This document shows positions 23,273 to 36,100 of a DNA stretch of 64,000 nt, in pieces (the first letter of the stretch is position 1; each line of letters begins with the position of its first letter). A model generated the notes under the pieces. That model did not search any database, was not told where the DNA came from, and saw only the letters and a list, made by a program, of their open reading frames with translations. The DNA comes from Hygrophila difformis. Taxonomy: Eukaryota; Streptophyta; Magnoliopsida; Lamiales; Acanthaceae. The translations under genes were made by a program, and so were the position numbers. The stretch lies in NCBI GenBank assembly GCA_030278955.1, contig JAOANR010000004.1:61969686-62033685 (forward strand), read 5' to 3'.

Positions 23273-23360
23273 GCATTCCTCATCGACGACCCGCCACCGC
23301 ATGAAACCGGGCCGCGAACCCCAAACCTTAGATTGAGGGGTCTCCGATGGGAAGATACAC
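23273..23360 (-). other. Probable 5' external transcribed spacer of rDNA
   Basis: Directly upstream of, and collinear with, the 18S fragment. It is GC-rich in AT-rich DNA (CGGCCCGGTTTCATGCGG, GGGTCGTCGATGAGGAATG on minus). Position indicates the 5' ETS, although ETS sequence itself is not conserved enough to recognise by eye. The stretch CTTCCCATCGGAGACCC is shared with the opposite arm of the foldback. Confidence 0.6.
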
Positions 23361-24199
23361 CTTGGTGTAACGGAGTAATACCAATGCACTGAGCAACCTC
23401 ATTTTAGCAATTGACATCGAGATATGGTTTGACACATTGTTATTAATTGGTTATTTTTTATTCGAAATGCCAAAAACCAAAAGTGATACATGAATAATGG
23501 GATGAAATAAATATTATCTCTTTTAATTACATAAAAAACTTAAATAGGCCATCAGAAGGATGTAATTTCCATTTTTGGACCATAATGAGGCGATTTGAAC
23601 AACATGCGGTCCGCTTTGACCCTTTTCTGGGTCCGACAGCCTTCTAATGGCTCAAAACTGTAAATGAAAAAATAATGGTTAAAATCTGAAAATTGATCAT
23701 TCTGATGGCCTAAAAAGATTATTATCTCTGAAAATAATTCAAAACAATTTATAATTATTAAGGGAATTGTGAAAATTCATATTCTATGGATAATTGGTTT
23801 AATGAAAATAATTATTTTTGTAAAGCATATTATAAATAAAAGAATCGGGTGTATAAAGAGTTATTGTGCGTGCGAATAGATCCATCAGTAAATAAAGAAG
23901 AAAATTTTAAATTTTTAATCTATTTTTAAGAAATAATTCATTAATCTTTATTTTTACAGATTTGTAATTGAAAGAAGAACAAATATAAATATAGCTTTGT
24001 TAGAATTGAAAGGCTAATTGCTGCAAATTATATAAGTTTGTAAATTTTCTCTAGAATGCCGATATTGAATGATGTTTTAACGTCCGAAACATATAATCTA
24101 TTGATACTAAAACATACATCTTATAATACGGAAGAAACGAAGGGGGATAATGCTAAGCTATTATCTTTCTTAATTGATGAACATAATAATGTTTATATA

Positions 24200-25790
24200 A
24201 AATAATGTCTGTAATTGATAGTGATGAGGTTTGATTAATTTTTTCTTTACGTGGTGGAACTGACAAGACATTTATCAATAGTTTATCTAGAAAATATTAT
24301 GTATAGCCTTTCGTGGAATAGGTGATAAGATTTTGCATGTAACATCCAGTGGAATAACACCCCTACCCCTACTCTTTCCAAGAGGTAGGACTGCATATTT
24401 TAAATTTGGTATTCAACTAGATTGTGACGAAAATTCTACCTGCAAACAACTTATCCCAATGAATTATTTAACATCTCTTCTCATTAAAACAAAACTCATT
24501 ATTTGTGATGAAAATTCTTGATTGGTAGAGACTGTCTGAATCAACCAAATTCCCTATTTGATTTCAGAGAAAAAAATTCTCATCTCAAAATTTGTTTTAC
24601 TATGACTATAAAAAAAGTCAACGTCAATCTTTAAAGAAAGTTGAGCTTTATCTTCAAAAACAAGTTTTTACCCATGTCAGTGATATGTTGCAATATCTCG
24701 TGTCACTGGAAATAGGGGATTCGAAGTATTAATATGTAATTAATATGGATTAACTTAAATATTACAAGAAATATTGTTTACAATGAAAATTATATATGAC
24801 AGAAATTTGTACAATGAATACTTCATATAGGTGATGGTAATTAATAAAGTTAGTATTGATCTTGGAGATGTTCAATTAGATGTGGCATTTGTTGAGAGTA
24901 CTAATACGAATATAAATTGCAACACTTCAAATCCATATATTTTTAAAGATAGTGTTATATTAACCACTGCCAATGAGATTGCTGATACGATCAATAATTA
25001 CATCATGGAACCATTGTCTGCAAATAAAAAAACAATATTTATCAAGATGATGAAAGCATAAATAATGCCAATGAATTATTTTCACTGGAATATCTAAACA
25101 CGATCAATTGTTCTGGATTATTGAAAAATATAGTTGAATGAGGGTTGCATAGTCATGCTTCTTAGGAATATAGATCCATCAAATAAATTATACAATAGAA
25201 GTAGGTTGATCGTAACTAAGATGCATAACCATATAATTGAGGTTAAACTAATTTTTGGGAAACCATGAAAGTAAAAAATTCTTGATTGGTAGAATAATTA
25301 TGAACCTATCTGATTTAACTAAATTCCCCATTCGATTTCGGATGAGAAATTCTCACTCGCAGTTTGTTTTATGATTATACACAAAAGTCCTATGTCAATC
25401 TTTAAAGAATGTTGGACTTTATCTTTCAAAAACTAATTTTTTAGCCACTAACAGTTATGTTGAAATATTTCATGTCACTAGTAAGATGTGACTCAAAATA
25501 TTAATATACAATTAAGAATGATTAACTCAACATACCACAAGAAATGTTTACAATGAAATTTATATATGAAAAAAATTTGCAAAATTGATATACATGATGC
25601 AGGTGATGGTAAAACTGTTATTGATTTTGGAGATGTACAATCAGATGTGACATTTCCGAATGATATTCTTATAAACTCTACGGGTGATCCTATAGCGGCA
25701 ATTTTTTAGAGTACATATACAAATATAAACTGCACCATTTCTAATTCAGACATTTTAAAAGATAATGTTATACTAGCCCCTTACCAATGA
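24200..25790 (+). pseudogene. Helitron PIF1-like helicase remnant
   Basis: Fragments of the helicase domain in several frames. Near 24253-24273 GGTDKTF is a decayed Walker A (GGTGKTF expected). At 24340-24450 SSGITPLPLLFPRGRTA and DENSTC match the segment that follows it in Helitron helicases. At 24950-25030 VILTTANEIADTINNYIM matches the late helicase segment (usually ILAPTNE...INNYIL). Stops and frame changes break it throughout, and part is duplicated. It cannot encode a working helicase. Confidence 0.8.
24511..25789 (+). repeat. Tandem duplication within the helicase remnant
   Basis: Two diverged copies, starting near 24511 and 25274 (period about 763 bp), both open with ATTCTTGATTGGTAGA. 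Both contain GTCAATCTTTAAAGAA, a GGTGATGGTAA block and the same helicase segment (LGDVQLDVAF in the first, FGDVQSDVTF in the second). The copies have drifted, so the duplication is old. Confidence 0.8.
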
Positions 25791-26171
25791 GATTTTCAAC
25801 AATGAAATTTCAGCAAATTGTGGGGGATTTTTTCATATTATGCTTAATACTTATATTTAAATTTTGTTTTATTTTAATTTAAATTTCAAATTAAATAAAA
25901 ATAATATTTTAATAATATTATTTTTATTGATATGTTAGGTTTGTACCGGACAAACTACAGAAGCTAAAGAAGACGGTATAATATGATTTTTTTTGTTCGC
26001 TTTAAAAATAATTAAATTATATTAACATATACATCCTCTTTCGAATCTATATAAATCATTACAATTTTCATTACTCAAAATACCATTTATTATTAATTTA
26101 TATAATATAAATATAAATATTATATAAAATATATAATTATGCCCGTCGAGTCTCGACGGGTTATTTGCTAG

Positions 26172-26435
26172 TTATATGTTAAAAAGGAATGGATGCACAA
26201 ATACAATAAAGTATATACTTGAGATGTCCTCAAATGATTTAATTTAACCATTGCATTGCGGTCAAAAATAGTAGTAGTAGCAGCAGCAACTAGCAACACA
26301 ATTAATTAGCTTTTTAACTTTGCTCCTACCCAACATGCAGGAATACGCATACCTGTCTTCAACAACACCCGACGACACATTTCCGATCCCTTTACTACAA
26401 CGTGTCTACAAGCTGCTAATTAATAAGTAAGGATA
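26172..26435. other. Intergenic sequence
   Basis: No gene seen. A short AGTAGTAGCAGCAGC-type repeat lies near 26270. Confidence 0.4.
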
Positions 26436-26735
26436 TACTTAATCTATGCGACTTCACGCAATTCAATACACATTTTTAATCCGTTCCTTAATATTTGCCA
26501 CGTACCCACATTTCACGCAATTCAATACACATTTTTAATCCGTGATAACTCAAATTGCATACAACTAAAAATTATGAAAATTTGATATTATAAATCTATG
26601 CGATTAGACGAATCCAACAAGATCACACTTGACTATATTTTATCTTATATAAATGTATTAAAAAGTCGAATCAAAGTTACTCAATAAACAGTTATAAAAC
26701 ACCCAATAATGTGTCAATAATTTAGTAACAGAGTA
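26436..26735 (-). mobile_element. Stowaway-like MITE with internal duplication
   Basis: Decayed ends (TACTTAATC and CAGAGTA) around the family block ATTAGACGAATCCAACAAGATC. The subterminal string CACGCAATTCAATACAC occurs twice, 59 bp apart (about 26455 and 26514), so the left end was duplicated. Confidence 0.65.
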
Positions 26736-27110
26736 AGTATATAATCATGAATAATCAAAATCGGTATATAAGTATGGCGTCCGATCCCTCCTCGCTCAAA
26801 CCTCATTATTATACGCTCTAGCTAATTATTAATCTTCCTTCATACAGTACGTACGTACTCCTACTATATATTGGTGTTCGGCTAGCTCATCATGTTGTTA
26901 ATAAACTGATCAGATCATGGAATAATTAAGTATAAGAGCTTCTTGATTTTTGAATGAAGATAACATGCATGTACTCCTGTTCTCCAACAATATATATATA
27001 AACAAGGAATTTTAATTTTCTATGTAGCTTTTTTATTATTATTTTTTTCCTCCCTTAACAACAACCTCTACAAGTTATGAAATGAGTGGTGGGAGCACAT
27101 GCTACATAAA
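26736..27110. other. Intergenic sequence
   Basis: No gene seen in this AT-rich stretch. Confidence 0.4.
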
Positions 27111-27117
27111 TTATAAA

Positions 27118-27184
27118 ATGAAATAAAGGGGGTGAGGGATAGGGGAAGGTTGTAAATTACGGGACTTGGTCAAGTCCCCATCTA
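27118..27184 (-). mobile_element. SINE fragment, same family as 13251-13420
   Basis: AAAGGGGGTGAGGGATAGGGG and the following GGACTTGGTCAAGTCCCC align with the reverse complement of the complete SINE at 13251-13420, with an internal deletion that removes box B. Short and degenerate. Confidence 0.5.
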
Positions 27185-27187
27185 TTG

Positions 27188-27568
27188 TACTCCCTCTGTC
27201 CTGCAATACTTGGCTCGTATTCAACCATTGTATATGCATATTTATCCAATCATTTTTTGAAATGATATAAATTCCTGTTGAAAGTTTGAAGGGAAATACT
27301 ACTTCCGTTTTCGTGAAAGTGAAACGTTTGATTTTTTTTATACTATTCATTATTCAATTTTTATTCACGTTTATATAATAGTTAGAGAAGAAAAAATATA
27401 ATCAAGTGAGATCTTGTTAGAATCACCTCATCTTATAGTTTTAGAATATCATTTTTTCTTTTAATTTTTACTTGTACACAACATAAGTTATTCATTATTA
27501 AAAATGTGCATTGGATTGCATACACAGAGTGAATATTGCAGATTCATAAAAACAGATTAGAGGAAGTA
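27188..27568 (+). mobile_element. MITE left-end fragment followed by a Stowaway-like MITE
   Basis: TACTCCCTCTGTCC at 27188 opens one MITE with no matching right end nearby. A second one begins TACTACTTCCG at 27297 and ends GAGGAAGTA at 27568, with the family block GAGATCTTGTTAGAATCACCTC. The second may have inserted into or beside the first. Confidence 0.65.
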
Positions 27569-28058
27569 TCTAGCAAAGATTAATAATTTGGTCTAGAATA
27601 ATTATTAATTAAGTTGTTGGAAACAGTTGGGAAATTAAAAATGGAAAGTAATTGAATACTAGTACTACAGTAGTATTTGACTATTTGATTTGACAGACCT
27701 AAACCTAATTTGTGATTGAATTATGGCGACTGGCTGGTAAGTGTTTACACCCCCTTTTACTTCACCTAATCATATCATTTTCACTCAATTTTAATTTCAC
27801 ACAGGATTCATTCTCAATCCACAACAACCCAGACTCATCCTTTAAATTTGATTCCCCCCCCCCCCCCCCCCTAATAAATCCTTATGGGTAATAAATCTTT
27901 ATTTCAATACCAATTATACAACTTTTCTATATTTTTTCTTCTGCTATGGGAGATATGCTTATCAATTTAGCCTTCATATTTTAACAATTTAATTAGTTTT
28001 GATGAAGTAAAAAAAAATAATCTAAAATACCCGATGTATACCAAAATATATATATATA
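27569..28058. other. Intergenic sequence with a poly-C tract
   Basis: No gene seen. A run of C lies at about 27853-27870, an unusual homopolymer in this AT-rich context. Confidence 0.45.
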
Positions 28059-28091
28059 CTAGCATTTTTGGCCCGCGCGTTGCGCACGAGC
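28059..28091 (-). mobile_element. Probable Helitron 3' terminus, minus strand
   Basis: Read on minus: an imperfect GC hairpin (CGTGCG, loop CAA, CGCGCG), then about ten bases, then CTAG at 28059-28062 followed by T. This is the arrangement at the well-supported terminus at 26171. The matching 5' end is not resolved; a TA-rich stretch at about 31405-31428 is one candidate. Confidence 0.5.
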
Positions 28092-31000
28092 GTATTGCTT
28101 TCTTATTATGAATAGAACTAATATATATTTTTTTAGTTGAATGAACAAAATAAATACGTAGAAGTATACAATTTGGAATTCATAGTCAATGATAATTTTA
28201 AATTGTAATGATTTTGAGTAATGGTTTAGAGTTTAGAGATATAAAGTTAAAAGTTAAGGAGGAATAGAGTTCATAATTTAACAATCAAATTTAGGATTTC
28301 ATTGTTAAAATGAAACATATTTATTATAAATTAGTTATTTTAACATCCCATTATCCCTCGACCCTCCTCCCATTATGTGAATTTTCTTGAATGATATAAC
28401 AATTTTCTAATAATTCAATTCCCTCTCCTATCCACATGATCTATTAAATAATTCGATTCCACAATACTAAAGCTAAATAAACTCGAAACCTAGCCTGCTT
28501 GGTTGAAAGTGGGAACCAAGTATTTTCTCGACCAACTTATAGAGTTTTTGATACAACTCCTCCACCTGCCATCAACAAAACATTTATTATCACTCCTAAA
28601 TGATACAATTTCATATCAGAAATGTTTTTAATTGATATTTAGTGAAAATAATCATCAGGACAACCAAAAATTCTCAACACAGGCTAATTCCTATCTCCAC
28701 TCCAGGTAGAGCAATTCAAGCTATGCTTATAATAATAGTATAGTTTTTGTAATAGTTAGTGAGAATTATGTGTGAATGCCAATCATCAACTCTCCAAGGA
28801 TAAAAGGAAAATCAATAATTACATTAATGAGATTTGGCACACACCTTATAAATCAACTCCTCAATTTGTTCATCGTGATCAATTGAATCTTTGGTCATTC
28901 AATCGACGGAACAACAGAAATGAACACTAATGCAATGCCTTTAGCTGTAAAAGAAATAGTCAATTTAGCATTTAAGAAAACTTTTTACCCATTTGCTCCA
29001 TTGGGCACAAATAATGACCAAGCAATTGGTAGAGCTTAACCTTTCTTTGTTCAAATTATGTTCTTACAAGAGGGTGGTAGAAATTAGAATTACTACATTA
29101 TCCAATATTTTATGTTTATATGCTTCAAGGAAACTCACTATTAACATGTGGCTACTTTGTCGAGCATGGCTTCAATGGTGAAGCTGCATCTTTTGTAGAA
29201 AGTTCATCAAATTTTGAATATCCGTTCCACTCAGTTCTTTGATTTTATTGTTCTGAATAAAATTATGAGGTTGTTCTTTGGGGCATTAAATCAAACACAA
29301 TGATAGGAATGCCAATATAATACCCTTAAGTGTAAAAATCGGAAGTATGCATGCACAACCAGAATGAATTATCCAAGCAATCCACACAGCCTTTGAAGCG
29401 AGTCACTATTGGCATTGAAGTAAAGTTAGTAGAGAAAACCTCGGATCGTTTGGTGAGGCAGAGGATGAGAGGAACATAGAAAAGAACAGATGAATTTATT
29501 GATGTTTATTTATTTATTATTTTATTTTTTTTTGCTGATGACGTGTTTGATTATATGGCATTACTCATCAGCTATCAATCTACCCGCTTGTTTTAATAAG
29601 AGCATTTGATCTAAAAATGAGTGTATAATGATTGAACTTATATGAGGATATAAAATGAGAATATAATTTTTTTTTCTTTTTGAATTACATGAGATTCAAG
29701 TCTTTTGTTTATGTTTTCGATTTTTCTTTTCTTTTTTCTCTTTGCCCGCCTTCTCAGACTTGTTCACCAAAAAAAAGGCTTTTGCTTAAAATAGTGGTTG
29801 GAATGCATGTAACAAAAATTTAAAAGGGAAATAAATGAGAGAATAAGACGATTGAAGAAAAATTCAAAGACACAACCAAATGAACATAACATAAAATAAA
29901 TTATTTTTAATGTTAAAAACCTAAATATAAATAGTTTCACTTTCATATCTAAAATAATAAGAGCAAGTGGAAAACTTGATAAGTTTAGTATTGTATATTT
30001 ATGATAAATGTTCACTTTAGATTATTCTTTGTGAAAAATAAAATGGTAAATATGTTTGATTGAAAGTTTATATTCACATGTTTTATATCATGTTTGAACG
30101 TCATGATCACTTAAAAAAATATTAGAGCTTTTGGGTAAAAATATTGCTACAATCCAAAACTAATTATGATTCCCACAAATCTTCACAATTATTTATACTA
30201 AAATACTTCTTATATCCTTTTACAATACAAATTATTTATATATAAAAAATTTGTATAAAAATTTACTTTGAATTTCATATACATATATATTTATATTGAA
30301 ATAAAATAAGGATTAAGGATATTATGTCTAAAAGTTATACTATGATACGTGTTAGTCTCTTTTTTTTTTCATTTTCTTTCTTTTCTTCTTAAGAAAGAAA
30401 AAAAATTATGTAGAATTTGGCTAAAATGGTATGGAATTTTTAAGTGATTAGTTATTTTATATTATCAATTTTTTTAATGTCAGTTTAATATTTATACCAT
30501 ATTTTTAATGAAATATTTATATTTAAAATATGTCATTGATTAAAAATGTTTGAAATCTATTATTTTAAATTCCTTATATTGATATAGGATAATATTTTAG
30601 ACACATATTTTTAACCTAATTATATTTATTTATTAATATTATAATATGTTAATATTTCTTAAATACTCCTATACTATTATATATTTGATCAAAGAATTAA
30701 TATTATATAGTTTTATGTTTATAAATATTTGATATGATAAATATATTTACTATAATTTAAAAACATATATTTACTTCATTTATACTGTTTAATTTCAATA
30801 TTAAGCTAGGTAAAAAAAAAACAGGATATAAAATTTATTAAATTTTTATAGTTCACAACATTTCTTAAATTTAGTTATTCAATATATTTTGAATGAAATA
30901 CTTTTTTAAAAAATATCATAATTATATTCCTTTTATTGATACAGGATTATATATTTTATAGAGATAAATTTTTAATCTAACTAAATTTATTTAATTATAT

Positions 31001-31428
31001 TATAATATTATTTTTTACAAAATTATATGTATAAAAAAGTATACATAAAAAAATAATTTATATATATGAAGTATGTATCAAAAAAGTTGTTATATTAATA
31101 GATAGATTTATATATGCAATCAAAATAATTTATATAAAAAGAATTATATCTTTTAAAATATATATGAAGATTTTCACACGACTTTGTTATATTAATAGAT
31201 AGATTTGTTTTCTAAACTTAGATATTGGTGACGTGGTCGATGACATGGCATTACTGGGCAATTACTCAGCATCTATGTGTCTTTGCAAGAGCCGTTGATT
31301 TAAAAATGAGTCCATAATGACTGATTAACCCCTGAAAATTAAGAAGGATAGATTAATTTTAATAAGGACAAAAGAATCTGCACATGCCAAAAAATATTCA
31401 GGATTTATTATATATATATATATATATG
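28092..31428 (-). mobile_element. Likely interior of one or two decayed minus-strand Helitrons
   Basis: Two related segments, about 29527-29640 and 31213-31322, share on the plus strand ATGGCATTACT, AAAATGAGT, CATAATGA and a GACGT block. They look like repeated Helitron subterminal DNA. 28480-29460 is less AT-rich and may contain a captured gene fragment, but I recognise no protein in it. The rest (30000-31200) is very AT-rich with no gene. Confidence 0.35.
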
Positions 31429-32152
31429 CGCGCAAAAAGGTTTTAAAAATTAAAGAAGACACTAGCTGTCAAACAAAAATAGTTAAATTTAAGTTCGTGT
31501 ACGAGGTTCTCAATTTGAAGTATGATTGAGTCGGCTCAACGTCATCTATGAGGGTCTTACAATAACAATTGTGATATTAGGACTATTTTTTTTTTAAGAG
31601 TCATTGAATGACTGAAAAATGAGTGGTGAAAACCCATATAAAAAAATTGATAAATTTAAAGAAAATCTAGTTTGCTGAGAAATTTCAATTTTAGAAATAT
31701 GGAAAATAAACAACGCGGACTTTCGGACAAAATTTGACATTTATAGTAAACCCCTATAAATTAATATTTTGAAACCTGAAATTTAATTAATTTTAAAATA
31801 TATTAATATATCAATAAATTAATAATTTATTAACTAGAAAGACTTTTTCAATTCAGCAAATCTAGTACATATTTATTGAAAACAAATTAATTCATATGTG
31901 GTTCATTCATTATATTCATGAATAATCTAATTATTTGTAACTAATTAAAAAACTTATGGATGAAAACTAATTAGATTTTTAAATTTTTTAAAAAACCGTA
32001 ACCATAGATTCATATTTTAGTAAATTACGAAATATTTATAATTGTAATATTTATGAATTATTATTTAGATTGAAAGGGATTTTCTGAAAAAAAATATTAT
32101 TTTCTTAAATTTGATAAATTTTTTTTAGGTGAATATAATTTGATAATTTTTT
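31429..32152. other. Intergenic AT-rich sequence
   Basis: No gene or defined element seen. Confidence 0.4.
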
Positions 32153-32415
32153 TACCAAGTCGCCTCCATTTTTTTAAAGGTTACACATCTCATTTGCACG
32201 TATGCCAATGCACATTTTCAACGATTAATAACTCAAATTCGGTACAAGTAAAAATTCTAAAAATTTGATATTTAAAAACTACGAGATGAGACGAATCCAA
32301 TAAAATCTCACTTGGTTATTTTTTTTTCATTTACAACTATAATAAAAATAGAATTTAAAGTGCTACAATGAACAGTAAAAAAAGTCAAAATGTATCATTA
32401 AAAGACGAAGGGAGT
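32153..32415 (-). mobile_element. Stowaway-like MITE
   Basis: Right end GACGAAGGGAGTA; left end TACCAAGTCGCCTCC is decayed. The interior has GTACAAGTAAAAATTCTAAA and GAGACGAATCCAATAAAATC of the common subfamily in reverse orientation. Confidence 0.7.
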
Positions 32416-33177
32416 ATTATTTTAAAAAAATTTATAGAGGTTTTTATGTAAATTCGACATGTATACAAAAGAAGCAGCAACCTCCTCCAATTTGACTTTG
32501 ACCGGGTCAAAGTCCCCAAACTGCGAAGCCGTGTTTGGTTTTAACATATTTGGCAAACCTACGGCAGCAGCTCAGCAGCCGTGCCTGCTTTCATCCGTCA
32601 CCTTATTATAGGAAAATTTGTATTAGCTCTGTTCTTGGTTATTCCAAAAATAATTCGAGAAAAATCAAACAAATTAGTGAATGGTGAAATTTTTTTAACC
32701 AGTACATGTCCCATCCTAAAATAGAATCATCCTATGAAACTATTTAATGCTCTTTGTACTTATAAGTCTTGTTCAGTGTAGCACACGCCCTTTACCCTAA
32801 TCTGGTAAAAATCCAGCCGTCAACGCAAAACCGCTGCCACATCTGTCGCCCGAATCTGACCGTCGGAAACTAATCAGTTTGCAGACCGGGACCCACATTA
32901 CCACCGCCCTACCAACTGGGCCCATCTGTTGGTGTGCTAATCAGATGAACGACCGCGATTTAATCTCAGAGTCCTTGAACGGATCGGATTCCATCTAGTC
33001 ATATACTACAATGCAGAGAGGTTGAATCCACCCTAGATCCGTAAAATCTGCCATTCGCTGCTATTGATTCGATCTCCTTCGCGAGACTTTTTCCCCCCAC
33101 TCTCCGAATCCTGGTTTTGCCGGCCGGCAACTGCGGATTCACACCGGAATCGAGCTCCCAGGGAAAGGAAATTGAGG
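32416..33177 (+). promoter_or_regulatory. Promoter and 5' leader of the RBP45/47 gene
   Basis: The sequence becomes GC-richer towards the gene from about 32800. A TGGGCCC (site-II-like) motif lies near 32917, common in promoters of housekeeping and growth genes. The leader before the ATG at 33178 probably starts after about 32990. Confidence 0.4.
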
Positions 33178-36100
33178 ATGAACGGCGGCGATTTGAATCA
33201 GCAACAGCAGCAGATGCAGCAACACCAGCAATGGATGGCGATGCAGCAGTATCACCAGCAGTGGATGGCGATGCAGTATCCTGCGGTGACGATGCAGCAG
33301 CAAATGATGCATTACGTGCCATACTACCACCACCCGCACCAGCAGCAGTACCAGCAACAACCGCATCCGAAGCAAAACGGTCAGATTCAGATTCAGAGCT
33401 CGGGTGAGGATAACAAGACGGTCTGGATTGGAGATCTCCAGCAATGGATGGATGAAAGCTATCTTCATTCGTGCTTTTCTCAAACTGGAGAGGTAATAGA
33501 AAATTCCTTCTCTCTCCGATTTGTTTTCTTCGCTATTGTTTTTTGCGTTAGGGATTTTATAGCCTTTTTTTTTTTTTTTGGTAGATTACTTCTTATTGAT
33601 TGTAAGTTTTGTATTTATTGTAACATCTTCAAATTATGACGGTAGAACATAGGAATATAATTTCAATGATGTGAATTAGCTGTTTCCTTTTCGGATAATT
33701 GAAGTGATTTTTTGGGATGCAGATAATAAAGGCTAGATAGCAAATCTTTAGGACCAACTTTACAGCAAATGGATTTTCTTCAATTTGCATTTAATGCTTG
33801 CTTTTGTTCTTTTTTTGTTTGGGGTTACACGAGGCTAACTTCCGATAGTACACAAACTATTCATGAACAAAGTATTTCCTGATTTGTATAAAATTCTATC
33901 ATTATGATGTTTCCACTTTTGTCAATCTGTAACATCAATTGTTTACTTGGTCGTTTGGTATGCATCTATTAAATGCCTTGCAAGCTAGAACTTTTATGAA
34001 GTTTGTATTTTTCTATTTGTATTTCATAGTGCTTGCTATTTAAACAAGTAGGTTGTGTCAGTCAAGATAATCCGCAATAAGCAGACTGGTCAGTCGGAGA
34101 GATATGGATTCATTGAGTTTGGTTCTCATGTAGCAGCAGATAAAGTTCTGCAGAGCTACAATGGTGCCACGATGCCAAATACAGAGCAGCCCTTTCGGTT
34201 AAACTGGGCAGCCTTCAGCTCTGGTGATAGGCGCCCCGATGCTGGTTCTGATTTGTCAATATTTGTTGGAGATTTAGCTACTGATGTTACTGATGCAATG
34301 TTGAATGATACCTTTGCTAGTAGGTATCCATCCGTCAAAGGTGCCAAAGTTGTAGTTGATGCAAATAGTGGCCGTTCCAAAGGTTACGGCTTTGTTAGGT
34401 TTGGGGATGAAAATGAGAGAACTCGAGCAATGACTGAGATGAATGGAGTGTATTGTTCCAGCAGAGCCATGCGAATTGGTGCTGCAACCCCCAAGAAACC
34501 TTCGCAACAGCAGCAATATTCTTCACAAGGTGCACCATGCCGTTTAGTCTTAAGTTCAAGTGTTTCTTATATGTTTTTCCTTATATATTTTATTCCTCAA
34601 CTGTTTGTTCCTATATATATATATATATATATATATATTTTTTTTAAAACTCAAAAGGGTATTATTTAGTTCTTATTTTTCAATTTACATTGTGGTTCAA
34701 TTCACCTGTGAACTATATGTTAAATTTTTGTTCAAGAATGGCTTTCATTGGTGAAATGAAACAGAAGGTAGAAAAAAAACAACTGGAAGGCCACATCTCT
34801 TTCTCTTTTTCTTTTTTTGGTATTAATAAGGATCTTTTGGTTGGGAAGTTATGATCTTGTATTGTGAAACTGATACATTTTATGTTATATTTCTCAAGAG
34901 ATCCTTGTTTTTGCTGTTCTATTATCAGGTGGATTTGCAAATGGTTCAGTCCCCCAAAGCCAACCTGAAAATGACTCATCCAACACAACAGTAAGCCATC
35001 TTGACTCTTAAAGTTATCTATGGTACATTGAAAACATCATTCCCAAACAGCCATGTCTCTTTTAGATATTTGTGGGAGGCCTAGATGCAGATGTTACGGA
35101 TGAAGAGCTGAGGCAGTCTTTTACCCCCTTCGGTGAGGTTGTCTCTGTGAAAATTCCCACTGGAAAGGGGTGCGGTTTTGTACAATTTGCAAACAGGTTA
35201 GTAGTGCTACATTTCGATTATAAACATGTTGCTTATATAAAATTATCTATTGAAAAGGTTATGTGCAATGCATTGTCTAAGTAAATGAACAAAGAAACTA
35301 AATGTTTGCCTACTGCATGTGCGGGAACTTATTATTACTACTTTTTTTTTTCTTTTTTTTTTCTTTTTTTTTTTTTTTTTTTGGGGGGTGGGGGGGGGGG
35401 GGGGATAAGTGGTAATTTGATTTTATCTTTATTTTTTTTGAAATCATTATTTACAAATAAGTGCAGTTTTGAGTTGTTGAATAACTAAAAGAGTTTGTTT
35501 TATTGAATGCATCTATTAATGAATAAACAGAAGATATGCATGCAGTTTGTTATTTTTATCTAGACCATATTGAAAATTATAGAGTGTTAAATGCTGTTCC
35601 ATGCTATTGAATACCTAGAGGTGAATTCCATCAATAAATTCTTTTTCTTTTTGGTGGACATTCTTGCACAGTTGCACTATACTGAAAAATGTGGTGTAGG
35701 CACATCGCTAGAATCATAATCACAATCCCCGTTACTATAATAGAAGTTGTTTCATCATATATGGTGAACTGCCCTAATATAACCTCGAGTCATGATCATT
35801 CCAATTTTGCATTATACAGGAGCAACGCAGAGGAAGCACTCGAGAGATTAAATGGGACAGTTATTGGGAAGCAGGCTGTTCGCCTTTCTTGGGGTCGAAA
35901 TATGGGTAACAAGCAGGTGAAATTTTCATCCTATGATTCGTTATGTAACTTGCTGGTAGTCCTTGAATACTACCATCCCTTATCTATATATGATTTGATT
36001 AATGCTTGAAAGCATAGAGGACCACAAATTTAAAATGGTATTGGGTGTAAGAATTGGAATGAGTTGTAGTAGTATATTAGTTTTTGTGTGCTTAAATTCA

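Larger units (their letters stand above)
22514..23726. mobile_element. Foldback element carrying rDNA, nested in the Helitron
   Basis: The left arm (about 22514-22874) is an imperfect reverse complement of the right arm (about 23338-23726). Shared landmarks include GGATAATAAT at the tips, CATGTTGTTCAAATC, TTCTGATGGCCTATTTAAG and CTTCCCATCGGAGACCC at the inner ends. Long arms without a transposase suggest a MULE or foldback type. Flanks share only an AAAATAA-like string, so no target duplication is claimed. The loop holds a ribosomal DNA fragment. Confidence 0.75.
21357..26171 (+). mobile_element. Decayed Helitron, about 4.8 kb
   Basis: The 5' end TCTATATATATTAAAGC follows an A at 21356. The 3' end has a 9-bp perfect hairpin, CCCGTCGAG and CTCGACGGG (26142-26160), then CTAG (26168-26171) followed by T, fitting the TC...CTRR rule with insertion between A and T. 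Between them lie an AT-rich leader, a nested foldback with rDNA, and remnants of the PIF1-like helicase. No Rep (rolling-circle) domain was seen, so it is defective. Confidence 0.75.

Noticed and set aside
33064..33483. Additional frames on both strands over RBP45/47 exon 1
   Set aside because: Shadows of the CAG-rich Gln-coding segment; the chosen frame splices into three RRMs.
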